A stretch of DNA of 64,000 nt from Streptomyces pinistramenti (GTDB taxonomy: Bacteria; Actinomycetota; Actinomycetes; Streptomycetales; Streptomycetaceae): assembly GCF_020564935.1 (NCBI RefSeq), contig NZ_JAJCXB010000007.1:62001-126000 (forward strand), in the 5' to 3' direction. The notes beneath the pieces were generated by a model that saw only the letters and a program-made list of their open reading frames with translations, ran no database searches and had not been told where the DNA came from. Both the position numbers and the translations under genes were made by a program. Position 1 is the stretch's first letter, and each line of letters starts with the position of its first letter. Positions 30,342 through 40,953 of the stretch are shown in pieces.

Positions 30342-31394
30342 ATGGACACCATCCCGCCGCTCATCGATCAGTACAGCCACGGCGCGGTCCACGGCGAACT
30401 GGGCCTGGGCTCCTTCGAGGCGCAGCTTGCCGCGGCATCCGGCGCGCACGGCCCGGCCCCCGCGGGCACCAGCCACTTCGACAGCTGGACCGGCCTGGCG
30501 CTGCGCCGCTGGTGCCCGCCACTGCTCGGCCTGGAGCCGCACTGCACCCCGGCCCGCGATATGGCCCGCAGGCGCGAGATCGGCGCGTACGAGGCCGGCC
30601 GCCGGCTGCTGCGCGGCGCCGGCATCGGGACGTTCCTGGTGGCCACGGGCGCCCGCAGCGAGCTGACCTCGGCCGCGGAGCTGGCCGACGCCGCCGGGGG
30701 CCGCGCCCACGAGGTCGTACGGCTCGAAGCGCTCGCCGAGCAGGTCGCCGACACCTCGGGGAGCGTCGACGCCTTCATCGGCTACACCGCCGAGGCCGTG
30801 TACGCCGCCGCCCAGCACGCCACCGCCTTCGCCTCGGGCGCTGCCCACTGCGACGGGCGCGCGCCGGAGGCCGGTGAGGTGCGGCGGGCGGCGGACCGCT
30901 GGCTGCGCGGGCGCCGGCCGGGCGACCGGCTCACCGGGCCCGCGCTCGTCCGGCATCTTCTGTGGAGCGCGGTGGCGACGGGGCGTCCGGTGCAGCTGCA
31001 CGGCCCCGACCCCGGGGCGCTGGAAGGTTTTCTGCGGGCCACGACCGGCCTCGGGGCCGATCTGGTGCTGCTGCCCGCGGCGCTTCACCACCGCCGCGCG
31101 GCGCAGCTCGCCGCGGTGCACGCGCACGTCTACGCGGACGCGGGCCCCTGCCCCGAGGAGACGCTGCGGCTGGCGCCGTTCGGCAAGCTGCTGTTCTCCT
31201 CGGGGGCACACGGGCTGCCGGAGCTGTACGTGACCGGGGCGCGCCTGTTCGTGCGGGCCATGGAGCGGCTCACGCGGGAGTGGGTCCAGGAGGGGATGTG
31301 CCCGGAGTCCGAGGCACGGCGGATCGTCGCACTGGTCGGTTCCGGGACGGCGCGCAGGGTCTACAGGCTGCCGGCCGGGGCGCCCGCGGACTGA
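30342..31394 (+). CDS. Amidohydrolase-like protein, metal site apparently degenerate
   Basis: Protein of 350 residues resembling the streptomycete amidohydrolase-family genes found beside cta genes. The N-terminus reads DQYSHGAVHGELGLGSFEAQL where a metal-binding HxH would be expected, and the later barrel His region is QLHGPDPG. FGKLLFSSGAHGLPELY resembles the C-terminal barrel strand. Metal ligands therefore look incomplete, and catalysis is uncertain. ATG 30342 has AGGAGAAG upstream; the longer start at 30297 is less likely. The 3' end overlaps the convergent ctaA by 34 bp, which is unusual and means the two C-termini are read from opposite strands of the same DNA. Confidence 0.7.
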   Translation: MDTIPPLIDQYSHGAVHGELGLGSFEAQLAAASGAHGPAPAGTSHFDSWTGLALRRWCPPLLGLEPHCTPARDMARRREIGAYEAGRRLLRGAGIGTFLVATGARSELTSAAELADAAGGRAHEVVRLEALAEQVADTSGSVDAFIGYTAEAVYAAAQHATAFASGAAHCDGRAPEAGEVRRAADRWLRGRRPGDRLTGPALVRHLLWSAVATGRPVQLHGPDPGALEGFLRATTGLGADLVLLPAALHHRRAAQLAAVHAHVYADAGPCPEETLRLAPFGKLLFSSGAHGLPELYVTGARLFVRAMERLTREWVQEGMCPESEARRIVALVGSGTARRVYRLPAGAPAD

Positions 31395-32368
31395 GCCGGC
31401 AGGGACTCGTGCTCCCCGGCGGGGGCGGGCGCGTCCGCCAGCGGCCCGCGGTCCCGCAGCGCGAGCACCACCCGGAGGACGGCGATCCAGACCAGGGCCG
31501 AGCCCAGCATGTGCAGGCCGATGACGATCTCCGGCAGGCCCAGGAAGTACTGGACGTAGCCGATGGCGCCCTGGAGGAGGAGGCAGCCGAACAGTTCCAG
31601 TACGGCGCGGCGGGAGGCGGCCGGTGCCTTGACGGCGCGCAGGGTGAACCAGAGGGCGACGGTCAGGCCGCAGACGATGTACACGAAGTCGACGTGCAGC
31701 TGGGTCACCTCCTGCCAGTTCAGCGGGATGCGGTGGACCTTCTCGGCGTCGCCCGCGTGCGGTCCTGTGCCGGTGACGACCGTCCCGATGAGGATCAGCA
31801 CGCCGGTCGCGGCCAGCAGCAGCCAGGCCAGCTGGCGCACCGGCCGGGCGACCACGTCGCGCGGCGCGTCGTCGCCCTCGCAGGCGCGTCGCCAGGACAC
31901 CACGGCGATCGTGAGCAGGCCGGCGGCCAGCAGGAAGTGCGCGCTGACGATGTAGGGGTTCAGGCCGGTCAGGACGGTGATGCCGCCGACGACGGCGTTG
32001 CCCATGACGCCCCAGAACTGGGCCCAGCCGAGCCTGGTCAGCGAGCGGCGCCGCGGCGTGCGGGCGCGGGCCGCGACGATGAACAGGCCGATGAACGCGC
32101 ACAGCACGTACGTGAGCAGGCGGTTGGCGAATTCGATCTTCCCGTTGATGCCCATCGCCGCGGTCGGCGTGAGGCTGTCCGGGGTGCACCGCGGCCAGGT
32201 GGAGCAGCCGAGGCCGGACTGGCTCAGCCGCACGGCGCCGCCGGCGACGACGATGACGACGGCCATCACGACGGTGGCGAGCGCGGCCCGCCGCACGAAG
32301 CGCGCGGACGGCTGCCAGCGGCGGGCGATCAGCTCAAGGGGGTTCAGCGTGTTCGGCACGGGAGACAT
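31361..32368 (-). CDS. ctaA: Heme A synthase (COX15/CtaA)
   Basis: Membrane enzyme of 335 residues converting heme O to heme A for the aa3-type oxidase. About eight helices are visible, with conserved heme-ligand His residues in HFLLAAGLL and GLHMLGSALVW-like stretches and the extracytoplasmic SGLGCSTWPRC pair of cysteines. ATG 32368 (MSPVPNTL) is chosen; a TTG seven codons upstream is the alternative. It lies 99 bp behind the ABC permease on the same strand and overlaps the amidohydrolase-like gene at its 3' end. Confidence 0.93.
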   Translation of the reverse strand: MSPVPNTLNPLELIARRWQPSARFVRRAALATVVMAVVIVVAGGAVRLSQSGLGCSTWPRCTPDSLTPTAAMGINGKIEFANRLLTYVLCAFIGLFIVAARARTPRRRSLTRLGWAQFWGVMGNAVVGGITVLTGLNPYIVSAHFLLAAGLLTIAVVSWRRACEGDDAPRDVVARPVRQLAWLLLAATGVLILIGTVVTGTGPHAGDAEKVHRIPLNWQEVTQLHVDFVYIVCGLTVALWFTLRAVKAPAASRRAVLELFGCLLLQGAIGYVQYFLGLPEIVIGLHMLGSALVWIAVLRVVLALRDRGPLADAPAPAGEHESLPAQSAGAPAGSL

Positions 32369-32467
32369 CGTAGGGGGCCCTTTGTGCAAACTTTCACGAG
32401 GGGGGCGTACCGCGACACAACCGCCCGGGGCCGACCGGCCGCACGGCCCCGTCGCCGGGCCGCCGGG

Positions 32468-33234
32468 CTACTCCCAGCGGAAGAACCGGGCCGCCGCGCC
32501 CAGTCCCAGCACCGCCCACACGGCCAGGATGCCGAGGTCGGACCAGGGGATGCCGGCGCCGTGCTGGAGGACGTCGCGCAGCCCGTCGGAGAGCGCCGAG
32601 ATCGGCAGCAGGCCCAGGACCGACTGCGCGGCCTCCGGGAACTTCTCCAGCGGAACGATCACGCCGCCGCCCACCAGGAGCAGCAGGAAGACCAGGTTGG
32701 CCGCGGCCAGGGTGGCCTCCGCCTTCAGCGTCCCGGCCATCAGCAGGCCCAGGCCGGAGAACGCGGCAGTGCCCAGGATCAGCAGCAGCACCACGGCCGA
32801 CGGGTTGCCGTGCGGGGCCCAGCCGAGCGCGAAGGCGACCGCGCACAGCAGCACGATCTGCAGCACCTCGGTGACCAGCACGGCGCAGGTCTTGGCCGCC
32901 ATCAGGCCCCAGCGCGGCAGCGGCGAGACGGCGAGCCGCTTGAGGACGCCGTAGCGCCGCTCGAAGCCGGTGGCGATGGCCTGGCCGGTGAAGGCGGTCG
33001 ACATCACCGCGAGCGCCAGGACGCCCGGCGCCAGGAAGTCGACGGACCGGCCAACGCCGGTGTCGATGATGTCGACGGCGGAGAACAGCACCAGCAGCAG
33101 CGTCGGGATGACGACCGTCAGCAGCAGCTGTTCGCCGTTGCGCAGCAGCATCCTGGTCTCCAGCGCCGCCTGCGCCCGGATCATCCGGGGCAGCGGGGCG
33201 GCCCCGGGCCGCGGGGTGAACGTGCCGGTCGCGG

Positions 33235-33238
<4 letters not shown>
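32468..33238 (-). CDS. ABC-2 type transporter permease
   Basis: Membrane protein of 256 residues with six predicted helices and the ABC-2 core (ERRYGVLKRLAVSPLPRWG between helices). It pairs with the upstream ATPase, whose stop codon overlaps this ATG by 4 bp. Substrate not determinable; members of this group export drugs, lipids or antibiotics. The position directly upstream of ctaA is conserved in streptomycetes and suggests, but does not show, a link with oxidase or heme maturation. Confidence 0.88.
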
Positions 33239-34206
<968 letters not shown>

Positions 34207-34389
34207 GCCGGGCAGTCTACGGAGCGGACGCGGGGCGGCGGAATCCGGGTTTGGGCCGTGCGCACGGCTCGGGAGCGGCCCGGATGGCGGTGTGTCCGGT
34301 GGTGAGTTCCGGGCCGGTGCGCCAGAGGTGGGGTGCCGGCGTCGGAGGCCCTTCCTCACGGGCTTCCGGCGGCCTGGAGGAGGGCTGAA

Positions 34390-34403
34390 TTAGGTGACCC
34401 TAA
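34390..34403. promoter_or_regulatory. TTAGG-N4-CCTAA palindrome upstream of sufR
   Basis: Perfect 5-bp arms with TGAC between, 73 bp upstream of the sufR start in the gap shared with the divergent ABC operon. The half-sites look like those of DtxR/IdeR-type iron boxes, but the total length is 14 bp instead of 19. Confidence 0.4.
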
Positions 34404-34462
34404 GTGATCGAGACCACCAGTCCGTGATCCGGACGAGGGTTGTATCGGCTTGACGAATTACG

Positions 34463-34476
34463 CAACAATGGCGTTG
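34463..34476 (+). promoter_or_regulatory. SufR box overlapping the sufR start codon
   Basis: CAAC-N6-GTTG, the palindrome described for streptomycete SufR. Its last G is the first base of the GTG start. A TTGACG (34450-34455) lies just upstream and may be the -35 box, so bound SufR would cover the core promoter. Confidence 0.75.
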
Positions 34477-35309
34477 TGAAATACGCGAGCGAGGACCGGA
34501 AGGGGCCCGTGGTCGACGAGACCGCCGGGTCGACTGCCGTCGCGCCCGAGCAGCCCGCCCAGGGCGCCGTCGGCGCGAGCTCCCCGCAGGACGAGCAGCA
34601 GGGCACCCGCAACAGGGTCGCCCGCTCCATCCTCGACCACGGCCCGTCCACCGCCGCCGAGCTGGCCCTCCGCCTGGAACTGACGCAGGCGGCGGTGCGC
34701 AGGCACCTGGATGCGCTGGCCGCCGACGGGGTCGTCGAGCCCCGCGAGAAGCGGGTCTACGGAACCCGCGGCCGTGGCCGCCCGGCCAAGGCGTTCGCGC
34801 TCACCGACTGCGGCAGGGACGCCTTCGACCAGTCCTATGACGAGCTGGCCTCCGACGCGCTGCGCTGGATCGCGCAGACCGCCGGCGGTGGCGAGCTGGG
34901 GGAGGCGGCGGTTGCCGCGTTCGCCCGTGCCCGTCTGGCCGCCCAGGCCGAGGGCTACCGCCGCGCGGTGGAGTCCGCCGAGCCCGGGGCCCGCACCCGG
35001 GCCCTTGCCGAGGCATTGACCGCGGACGGGTACGCTGCTACGGCGCGCGGCGCGCCCAATTCCCAGCTCGGTGAACAGCTCTGCCAGCACCACTGCCCGG
35101 TCGCCCACGTCGCCGAGCAGTTCCCGCAGCTGTGCGAGGCGGAGACAGAGGTCTTCTCCCGTCTGCTGGGAACCCACGTACAGCGTCTCGCCACGATCGC
35201 CCACGGCGACGGGGTGTGCACGACCTTCATTCCGAAGGCCGGCAAGACCGCTCACAGCACCAAGACCACCACAGCATCTGCAAGCACGGCCGGGAGGAAC
35301 CCCGCATGA
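34476..35309 (+). CDS. sufR: SufR, iron-sulfur sensing repressor of the suf operon
   Basis: ArsR/DeoR-like winged-helix regulator of 277 residues. The helix-turn-helix is [23 protein letters not shown] (about residues 59-81, given as context). A C-x3-C-x12-C cluster site (Cys203, Cys207, Cys220) fits the [4Fe-4S] ligands of SufR. A disordered Glu/Gln/Ala stretch covers residues 15-45. GTG 34476 is favoured by position against the SufR box. The 3' end overlaps sufB (ATGA), so the repressor is the first gene of the operon it controls. Confidence 0.93.
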   Translation: MKYASEDRKGPVVDETAGSTAVAPEQPAQGAVGASSPQDEQQGTRNRVARSILDHGPSTAAELALRLELTQAAVRRHLDALAADGVVEPREKRVYGTRGRGRPAKAFALTDCGRDAFDQSYDELASDALRWIAQTAGGGELGEAAVAAFARARLAAQAEGYRRAVESAEPGARTRALAEALTADGYAATARGAPNSQLGEQLCQHHCPVAHVAEQFPQLCEAETEVFSRLLGTHVQRLATIAHGDGVCTTFIPKAGKTAHSTKTTTASASTAGRNPA

Positions 35310-36727
35310 CGCTCCCCACGGAGACTGCTCACCCCGAGCTCGAGGGCCTGGGCAAGTACGAATACGGCTGGGCCGACTCCGACGTGGCCGGCGCCTCCGC
35401 CAAGCGAGGGCTTTCCGAGGCCGTCGTCCGCGACATCTCGGCGAAGAAGAACGAGCCGGAGTGGATGCTCAAGCTCCGGCTCAAGGGCCTGAAGCTGTTC
35501 GACAAGAAGCCCATGCCGAACTGGGGCTCGGACCTGTCGGGCATCGACTTCGACAACATCAAGTACTTCGTCCGCTCCACCGAGCAGCAGGCCGCCTCCT
35601 GGGAGGACCTGCCCGAGGACATCAAGAACACCTACGACAAGCTGGGCATCCCGGAGGCGGAGAAGCAGCGCCTGGTCGCCGGTGTCGCCGCGCAGTACGA
35701 GTCCGAGGTCGTCTACCACCAGATCCGTGAGGACCTGGAGGAGCAGGGCGTCCTCTTCCTGGACACCGACACCGCGCTCAAGGAGCACCCGGAGCTGTTC
35801 CAGGAGTACTTCGGCACGGTCATCCCGGTCGGCGACAACAAGTTCGCGTCGCTGAACACCGCCGTGTGGTCGGGCGGCTCGTTCATCTACGTCCCCAAGG
35901 GTGTGCACGTCGACATCCCGCTCCAGGCCTACTTCCGGATCAACACCGAGAACATGGGCCAGTTCGAGCGGACGCTGATCATCGTGGACGAGGACGCCTA
36001 CGTCCACTACGTCGAGGGCTGCACGGCGCCGATCTACAAGTCGGACTCGCTGCACTCCGCGGTCGTCGAGATCATCGTGAAGAAGGGCGGCCGCTGCCGC
36101 TACACGACCATCCAGAACTGGTCGAACAACGTCTACAACCTGGTCACCAAGCGCGCCGTCGCCTACGAGGGCGCGACCATGGAGTGGGTCGACGGCAACC
36201 TCGGCTCCAAGGTGACCATGAAGTACCCGGCGGTCTACCTCATGGGTGAGCACGCCAAGGGCGAGACCCTGTCCATCGCCTTCGCGGGCGAGGGGCAGCA
36301 CCAGGACGCCGGATCCAAGATGGTCCACATGGCGCCGAACACCTCCTCCAACATCGTCTCCAAGTCGGTGGCGCGAGGCGGCGGCCGCACCTCCTACCGC
36401 GGCCTGGTCGAGATCGGCGAGGGCGCGGCGGGCTCCAAGTCCAACGTGCTGTGCGACGCCCTGCTGGTGGACACCATCTCCCGCTCGGACACCTACCCCT
36501 ACGTCGACGTCCGCGAGGACGACGTCTCCATGGGGCACGAGGCGACCGTCTCCAAGGTCAGCGAGGACCAGCTCTTCTACCTGATGGCCCGCGGCCTGAC
36601 GGAGTTCGAGGCCATGGCGATGATCGTGCGCGGCTTTGTCGAGCCGATCGCCCGTGAGCTGCCGATGGAGTACGCGCTGGAGCTCAACCGGCTGATCGAG
36701 CTGCAGATGGAAGGCGCGGTCGGCTGA
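35306..36727 (+). CDS. sufB: SufB, Fe-S cluster scaffold
   Basis: Scaffold subunit of 473 residues of the SufBCD complex, where clusters are built. Conserved SufB stretches include [39 protein letters not shown] (with the cluster-related Cys) and [16 protein letters not shown] at the end. ATG 35306 with GGGAGGAA upstream overlaps the sufR stop. An 86-bp gap with a hairpin separates it from sufD. Confidence 0.97.
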   Translation: MTLPTETAHPELEGLGKYEYGWADSDVAGASAKRGLSEAVVRDISAKKNEPEWMLKLRLKGLKLFDKKPMPNWGSDLSGIDFDNIKYFVRSTEQQAASWEDLPEDIKNTYDKLGIPEAEKQRLVAGVAAQYESEVVYHQIREDLEEQGVLFLDTDTALKEHPELFQEYFGTVIPVGDNKFASLNTAVWSGGSFIYVPKGVHVDIPLQAYFRINTENMGQFERTLIIVDEDAYVHYVEGCTAPIYKSDSLHSAVVEIIVKKGGRCRYTTIQNWSNNVYNLVTKRAVAYEGATMEWVDGNLGSKVTMKYPAVYLMGEHAKGETLSIAFAGEGQHQDAGSKMVHMAPNTSSNIVSKSVARGGGRTSYRGLVEIGEGAAGSKSNVLCDALLVDTISRSDTYPYVDVREDDVSMGHEATVSKVSEDQLFYLMARGLTEFEAMAMIVRGFVEPIARELPMEYALELNRLIELQMEGAVG

Positions 36728-36756
36728 CGGCCACGGAACACCCCTGACCGACGCGG

Positions 36757-36778
36757 CGGCCTTCCTCCGGGAAGGCCG
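36757..36778 (+). other. Intra-operon hairpin between sufB and sufD
   Basis: CGGCCTTCC (36757-36765), TCCG tetraloop, GGAAGGCCG (36770-36778). It lacks a T tract and sits inside the operon, so it is more likely a processing or stoichiometry element than a full terminator. Confidence 0.6.
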
Positions 36779-36813
36779 AGTATCGCAACCAGAAAGCGAG
36801 CACGACGACAGCC

Positions 36814-37998
36814 ATGGCTGAGGCTCAGAACATCCCGGCGGGTTCCACGACCACCGGTTCCATCGCGGTGGCCGCGGAGTCCACCGTTGCCACCCGGATG
36901 AGCGCGCCGCCGTCCTACGACGTGGCCGACTTCCCGGTGCCGCACGGCCGCGAGGAGGAGTGGCGCTTCACTCCCCTCGCACGCCTGAAGGGCCTGCACG
37001 ACGGCAGCGCCGTCGCGGGCGGCGCGGACCTGAGGATCAACATCACGGCGCCGGAGGGCGTCACCCACGAGCTGGTGGACCGCGACGACCCCCGGGTCGG
37101 CAAGGCCGGCAAGCCCGTGGACCGTGTCGCCGCCCAGGCGTACAGCTCCTTCGAGAAGGCTTCGGTCCTCTCGGTGCCCAAGGACACCCAGCTCGACGAG
37201 CCGATCCGGATCGCCGTCCAGGGTGACGGCGGCACCGCTTTCGGCCACCAGGTCATCGAGGTGGGCGCGTTCGCCGAGGCGGTCGTCGTCATCGACCACA
37301 CCGGCGACGCCGTGCTCGCCGCCAACGTCGACTTCCTCATCGGCGACGGCGCCAAGCTGACCGTCGTCTCCGTCCAGGACTGGGACGACACCGCGGTGCA
37401 CGTCGGCCAGCACAACGCGCTGGTCGGCCGGGACGCCACCTTCAAGTCCGTGGTGGTCACCTTCGGCGGCGACCTCGTCCGGCTGCACCCGCGCATCACC
37501 TACGCGGGCCCCGGCGGCGAGGCCGAGCTGTACGGCCTGTACTTCACGGAGCAGGGCCAGCACCAGGAACACCGCCTCATGGTCGACCACGAGGCGCCGA
37601 ACTGCCGCTCGCACGTCACGTACAAGGGCGCGCTCCAGGGCCAGGACGCGCACGCCGTCTGGATCGGCGACGTGCTGATCCAGGCCGCCGCGACCGGCAC
37701 GGACACCTACGAACTCAACCGCAACCTCGTCCTCACCGACGGCGCGCGGGTCGACTCGGTCCCCAACCTGGAGATCGAGACCGGCGAGATCGTCGGAGCA
37801 GGACACGCATCGGCGACCGGCCGCTTCGACGACGAGCAGCTGTTCTACCTGATGGCCCGCGGCATCCCGGCCGACGAGGCCCGCCGGCTGGTCGTCCGCG
37901 GCTTCTTCGCCGAGCTGGTCCAGCAGATCGGCCTCCCGGACGTCGAAGAACGCCTCATGAGCAAGATCGAGGCCGAGCTGGAAGCGTCCGCGGCATGA
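36814..37998 (+). CDS. sufD: SufD, Fe-S cluster assembly protein
   Basis: SufB paralogue of 394 residues completing the SufBC2D scaffold. Family stretches: FPVPHGREEEWRFTPL near the N-terminus, CRSHVTYKGALQGQDAHAVW and [22 protein letters not shown] near the end. ATG start after GAAAGCGAG. The stop overlaps the ferredoxin start (ATGA). Confidence 0.96.
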   Translation: MAEAQNIPAGSTTTGSIAVAAESTVATRMSAPPSYDVADFPVPHGREEEWRFTPLARLKGLHDGSAVAGGADLRINITAPEGVTHELVDRDDPRVGKAGKPVDRVAAQAYSSFEKASVLSVPKDTQLDEPIRIAVQGDGGTAFGHQVIEVGAFAEAVVVIDHTGDAVLAANVDFLIGDGAKLTVVSVQDWDDTAVHVGQHNALVGRDATFKSVVVTFGGDLVRLHPRITYAGPGGEAELYGLYFTEQGQHQEHRLMVDHEAPNCRSHVTYKGALQGQDAHAVWIGDVLIQAAATGTDTYELNRNLVLTDGARVDSVPNLEIETGEIVGAGHASATGRFDDEQLFYLMARGIPADEARRLVVRGFFAELVQQIGLPDVEERLMSKIEAELEASAA

Positions 37999-38324
37999 GT
38001 TACGTACGCGTGGCGGCGCTGAGCGAGCTGGAGGAGGACACCCCCAAGAGGGTGGAAATCGACGGCACGCCGGTCTCCCTCGTCCGTACCGAGGGCGAGG
38101 TGTTCGCGATCAACGACATCTGCTCGCACGCGAACGTCTCGCTGTCGGAGGGTGAGGTCGAGGACTGCTCGATCGAGTGCTGGCTGCACGGTTCGAGCTT
38201 CGACCTGCGCACCGGCAAGCCGTCCGGTCTCCCCGCGACCCGCCCCGTCCCCGTTTACCCCGTCAAGATCGAAGGAGAGGGCCCGGACGCATCCGTGCTC
38301 GTCTCCGTCACCCAGGAGTCCTGA
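37995..38324 (+). CDS. Rieske-type (non-heme dioxygenase) ferredoxin in the suf operon
   Basis: [2Fe-2S] ferredoxin of 109 residues with Rieske ligands CSHANVSL and CWLHGSSF. Such ferredoxins are regularly encoded between sufD and sufC in actinobacteria and may deliver electrons to cluster assembly or be an early client. ATG overlaps sufD by 4 bp and it ends 7 bp before sufC. Confidence 0.94.
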   Translation: MSYVRVAALSELEEDTPKRVEIDGTPVSLVRTEGEVFAINDICSHANVSLSEGEVEDCSIECWLHGSSFDLRTGKPSGLPATRPVPVYPVKIEGEGPDASVLVSVTQES

Positions 38325-38331
38325 GTTCCCC

Positions 38332-39096
38332 ATGGCAACGCTTGAGATCCACGACCTGCACGTCTCCGTCGAGGCCGAGAACGGCCCGCGCGAGATCCTG
38401 AAGGGCGTCGACCTGACCGTGAAGCAGGGCGAGACGCACGCCATCATGGGCCCCAACGGCTCCGGCAAGTCGACCCTCGCCTACTCGCTCGCGGGTCACC
38501 CCAAGTACACGATCACCGGCGGCACCGTCACCCTCGACGGCGAGGACGTCCTGGAGATGTCCGTCGACGAGCGCGCCCGTGCCGGCGTCTTCCTGGCCAT
38601 GCAGTACCCGGTCGAGGTCCCCGGCGTCTCGGTCTCCAACTTCCTGCGGACGTCGGCCACGGCGATCCGCGGCGAGGCCCCCAAGCTGCGGCTGTGGGTC
38701 AAGGAGGTCAAGGAGGCCATGGAGCGCCTGTCCATGGACCCCGCGTTCGCCGAGCGCAACGTCAACGAAGGCTTCTCCGGCGGTGAGAAGAAGCGCCACG
38801 AGATCCTTCAGCTGGAGCTGCTCAAGCCGAAGATCGCGATCCTCGACGAGACCGACTCCGGCCTGGACGTCGACGCGCTGCGCACCGTCTCCGAGGGCGT
38901 CAACCGCGTCCGCGAGACCGGTGAGGTCGGCACCCTGCTGATCACGCACTACACGCGCATCCTGCGCTACATCAAGCCCGACCACGTCCACGTGTTCGCC
39001 AACGGCCGCATCGCCGAGTCCGGCGGCGCCGAGCTGGCCGACAAGCTGGAGGCCGAGGGCTACGAGGAGTACACGAAGGGCGGCGCAACTCTGTGA
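38332..39096 (+). CDS. sufC: SufC, Fe-S assembly ATPase
   Basis: ABC-type ATPase of 254 residues powering the SufBCD scaffold. Walker A GPNGSGKST, signature FSGGEKKRHEI, Walker B IAILDETDSGLDVDALR, switch His in ITHYTRILRYI. Start ATG 38332 opens MATLEIHDLHVS; it is tightly packed behind the ferredoxin gene. Confidence 0.97.
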   Translation: MATLEIHDLHVSVEAENGPREILKGVDLTVKQGETHAIMGPNGSGKSTLAYSLAGHPKYTITGGTVTLDGEDVLEMSVDERARAGVFLAMQYPVEVPGVSVSNFLRTSATAIRGEAPKLRLWVKEVKEAMERLSMDPAFAERNVNEGFSGGEKKRHEILQLELLKPKIAILDETDSGLDVDALRTVSEGVNRVRETGEVGTLLITHYTRILRYIKPDHVHVFANGRIAESGGAELADKLEAEGYEEYTKGGATL

Positions 39097-39184
39097 GCGA
39101 CGCACGCGAGGCCACCGGCCTGCGGACGACCTGTGACCCGCAGGTGCGCCTCGTGGGCGGAGAAGCGAACGAAAGGGCAGGGGC

Positions 39185-40441
39185 GTGACACAGATGCCGG
39201 GCCTCCTCGACACAGAGGCGATCCGCAAGGACTTCCCCATCCTGGACCGGCTGGTCCACGACGGGAAGAAGGTCGTGTACCTGGACAACGCGGCGACGTC
39301 GCAGAAGCCGCGCCAGGTCCTCGATGCGCTGAACGCCTACTACGAGCGCCATAACGCCAACGTCCACCGCGGCGTGCATGTCCTCGCCGAGGAGGCCACG
39401 GAGCTGTACGAAGGCGCCCGCGACAAGGTCGCCGCCTTCATCAACGCGCCGAGCCGCGACGAGGTGATCTTCACCAAGAACGCCTCCGAGTCGCTCAACC
39501 TCGTGGCCAACATGCTGGGTTGGGCCGACGAGCCGTACCGCGTGGACCACGAGACCGAGATCGTCATCTCGGAGATGGAACACCACTCCAACATCGTTCC
39601 GTGGCAGCTGCTGTCGCAGCGCACCGGCGCGAAGCTGAAGTGGTTCGGGCTGACCGACGACGGCCGGCTCGACCTCTCCACCATCGACGAGATCATCACG
39701 GAGCGGACCAAGGTGGTCTCGTTCACCCTGGTCTCCAACCTGCTGGGCACGATCAACCCGGTCGAGACGATCGTCCGGCGGGCCCAGGAGGTCGGTGCGC
39801 TGGTCGTCATCGACGCCTCGCAGGCTGCCCCGCACATGGTGCTGGACGTCCAGGCGCTGCAGGCCGACTTCGTGGCCTTCACCGGCCACAAGATGTGCGG
39901 CCCGACCGGCATCGGCGTGCTGTGGGGCCGCCAGGAGCTGCTGGAGGACCTCCCGCCGTTCCTCGGGGGCGGCGAGATGATCGAGACCGTGTCGATGCAC
40001 TCGTCGACCTACGCGCCCGCGCCGCACAAGTTCGAGGCGGGTACGCCCCCGATCGCCCAGGCCGTCGGCCTCGGTGCGGCCGTGGACTACCTCTCGGCGA
40101 TCGGCATGGACCGGATCGCCGAGCACGAGCACGTGATCACCGAGTACGCCGTCAAGCGGCTGCTGGAGGTCCCCGACCTGCGCATCATCGGCCCGAGCAC
40201 GGCCGAGGACCGCGGGGCGACGCTCTCCTTCACGCTCGGCGACATCCACCCGCACGACGTCGGCCAGGTGCTCGACGAGCAGGGCATCGCGGTCCGGGTC
40301 GGCCACCACTGCGCGCGGCCGGTCTGCCTGCGGTACGGAATTCCTGCGACCACGCGAGCGTCGTTCTATCTGTACTCCACCCCGGCCGAGGTCGATGTCC
40401 TGGTCGAGGGCCTGGAGCACGTCCGCAACTTCTTCGGTTAG
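39185..40441 (+). CDS. sufS: SufS, cysteine desulfurase
   Basis: PLP enzyme of 418 residues that takes sulfur from cysteine for cluster assembly. The PLP Lys is in TGHKMCGPTG, and the persulfide-carrying Cys in VGHHCARPVC. GTG 39185 (MTQMPGLL) is used, with AGGGG upstream; ATG 39194 is possible. An 88-bp gap separates it from sufC; sufU follows 53 bp later and is its usual sulfur acceptor in Gram-positives. Confidence 0.96.
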   Translation: MTQMPGLLDTEAIRKDFPILDRLVHDGKKVVYLDNAATSQKPRQVLDALNAYYERHNANVHRGVHVLAEEATELYEGARDKVAAFINAPSRDEVIFTKNASESLNLVANMLGWADEPYRVDHETEIVISEMEHHSNIVPWQLLSQRTGAKLKWFGLTDDGRLDLSTIDEIITERTKVVSFTLVSNLLGTINPVETIVRRAQEVGALVVIDASQAAPHMVLDVQALQADFVAFTGHKMCGPTGIGVLWGRQELLEDLPPFLGGGEMIETVSMHSSTYAPAPHKFEAGTPPIAQAVGLGAAVDYLSAIGMDRIAEHEHVITEYAVKRLLEVPDLRIIGPSTAEDRGATLSFTLGDIHPHDVGQVLDEQGIAVRVGHHCARPVCLRYGIPATTRASFYLYSTPAEVDVLVEGLEHVRNFFG

Positions 40442-40494
40442 ACAAGACAGCGGTTGATCACGCACGGCGGATGAGGACGAGGACTGACTGAGTC

Positions 40495-40953
40495 GTGAAG
40501 CTGGATTCGATGTACCAGGACGTCATCCTGGACCACTACAAGCACCCGCACGGGCGCGGTCTTCGGGACGGCGACGCCGAGGTGCACCACGTCAACCCCA
40601 CCTGCGGGGACGAGATCACCCTGCGCGTGAAGTACGACGGCACGACCATCGACGATGTGTCCTACGAGGGGCAGGGCTGCTCCATCAGCCAGGCCAGCGC
40701 ATCGGTGCTCAACGACCTTCTCGTCGGCAAGGAGCTCGGCGAGGCGCAGCGGATCCAGGAGACGTTCCTGGAGCTGATGCAGTCGAAGGGCAAGATCGAG
40801 CCGGACGACGCGATGGAAGAGGTGCTGGAGGACGCGGTGGCTTTCGCCGGCGTCTCGAAGTACCCGGCGCGCGTGAAGTGCGCGCTGCTCAGCTGGATGG
40901 CCTGGAAGGACGCCACGGCCAAGGCCCTCTCCGAGGAGGCGAAGACCGCATGA
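40495..40953 (+). CDS. sufU: SufU, zinc-dependent sulfurtransferase
   Basis: Protein of 152 residues receiving sulfur from SufS. The zinc ligands Cys37 and Asp39 (NPTCGDE), the Cys in GQGCSISQAS and the Cys in ARVKCALLSW are all present, as in the Gram-positive SufU family rather than IscU. GTG start. The stop overlaps sufT (ATGA). Confidence 0.95.
   Translation: MKLDSMYQDVILDHYKHPHGRGLRDGDAEVHHVNPTCGDEITLRVKYDGTTIDDVSYEGQGCSISQASASVLNDLLVGKELGEAQRIQETFLELMQSKGKIEPDDAMEEVLEDAVAFAGVSKYPARVKCALLSWMAWKDATAKALSEEAKTA

Noticed and set aside
34390..34403. A true IdeR/DmdR1 iron box before sufR
   Set aside because: The half-sites fit but the palindrome is 14 bp rather than the 19 bp of the known consensus; kept only as an unassigned regulatory palindrome.
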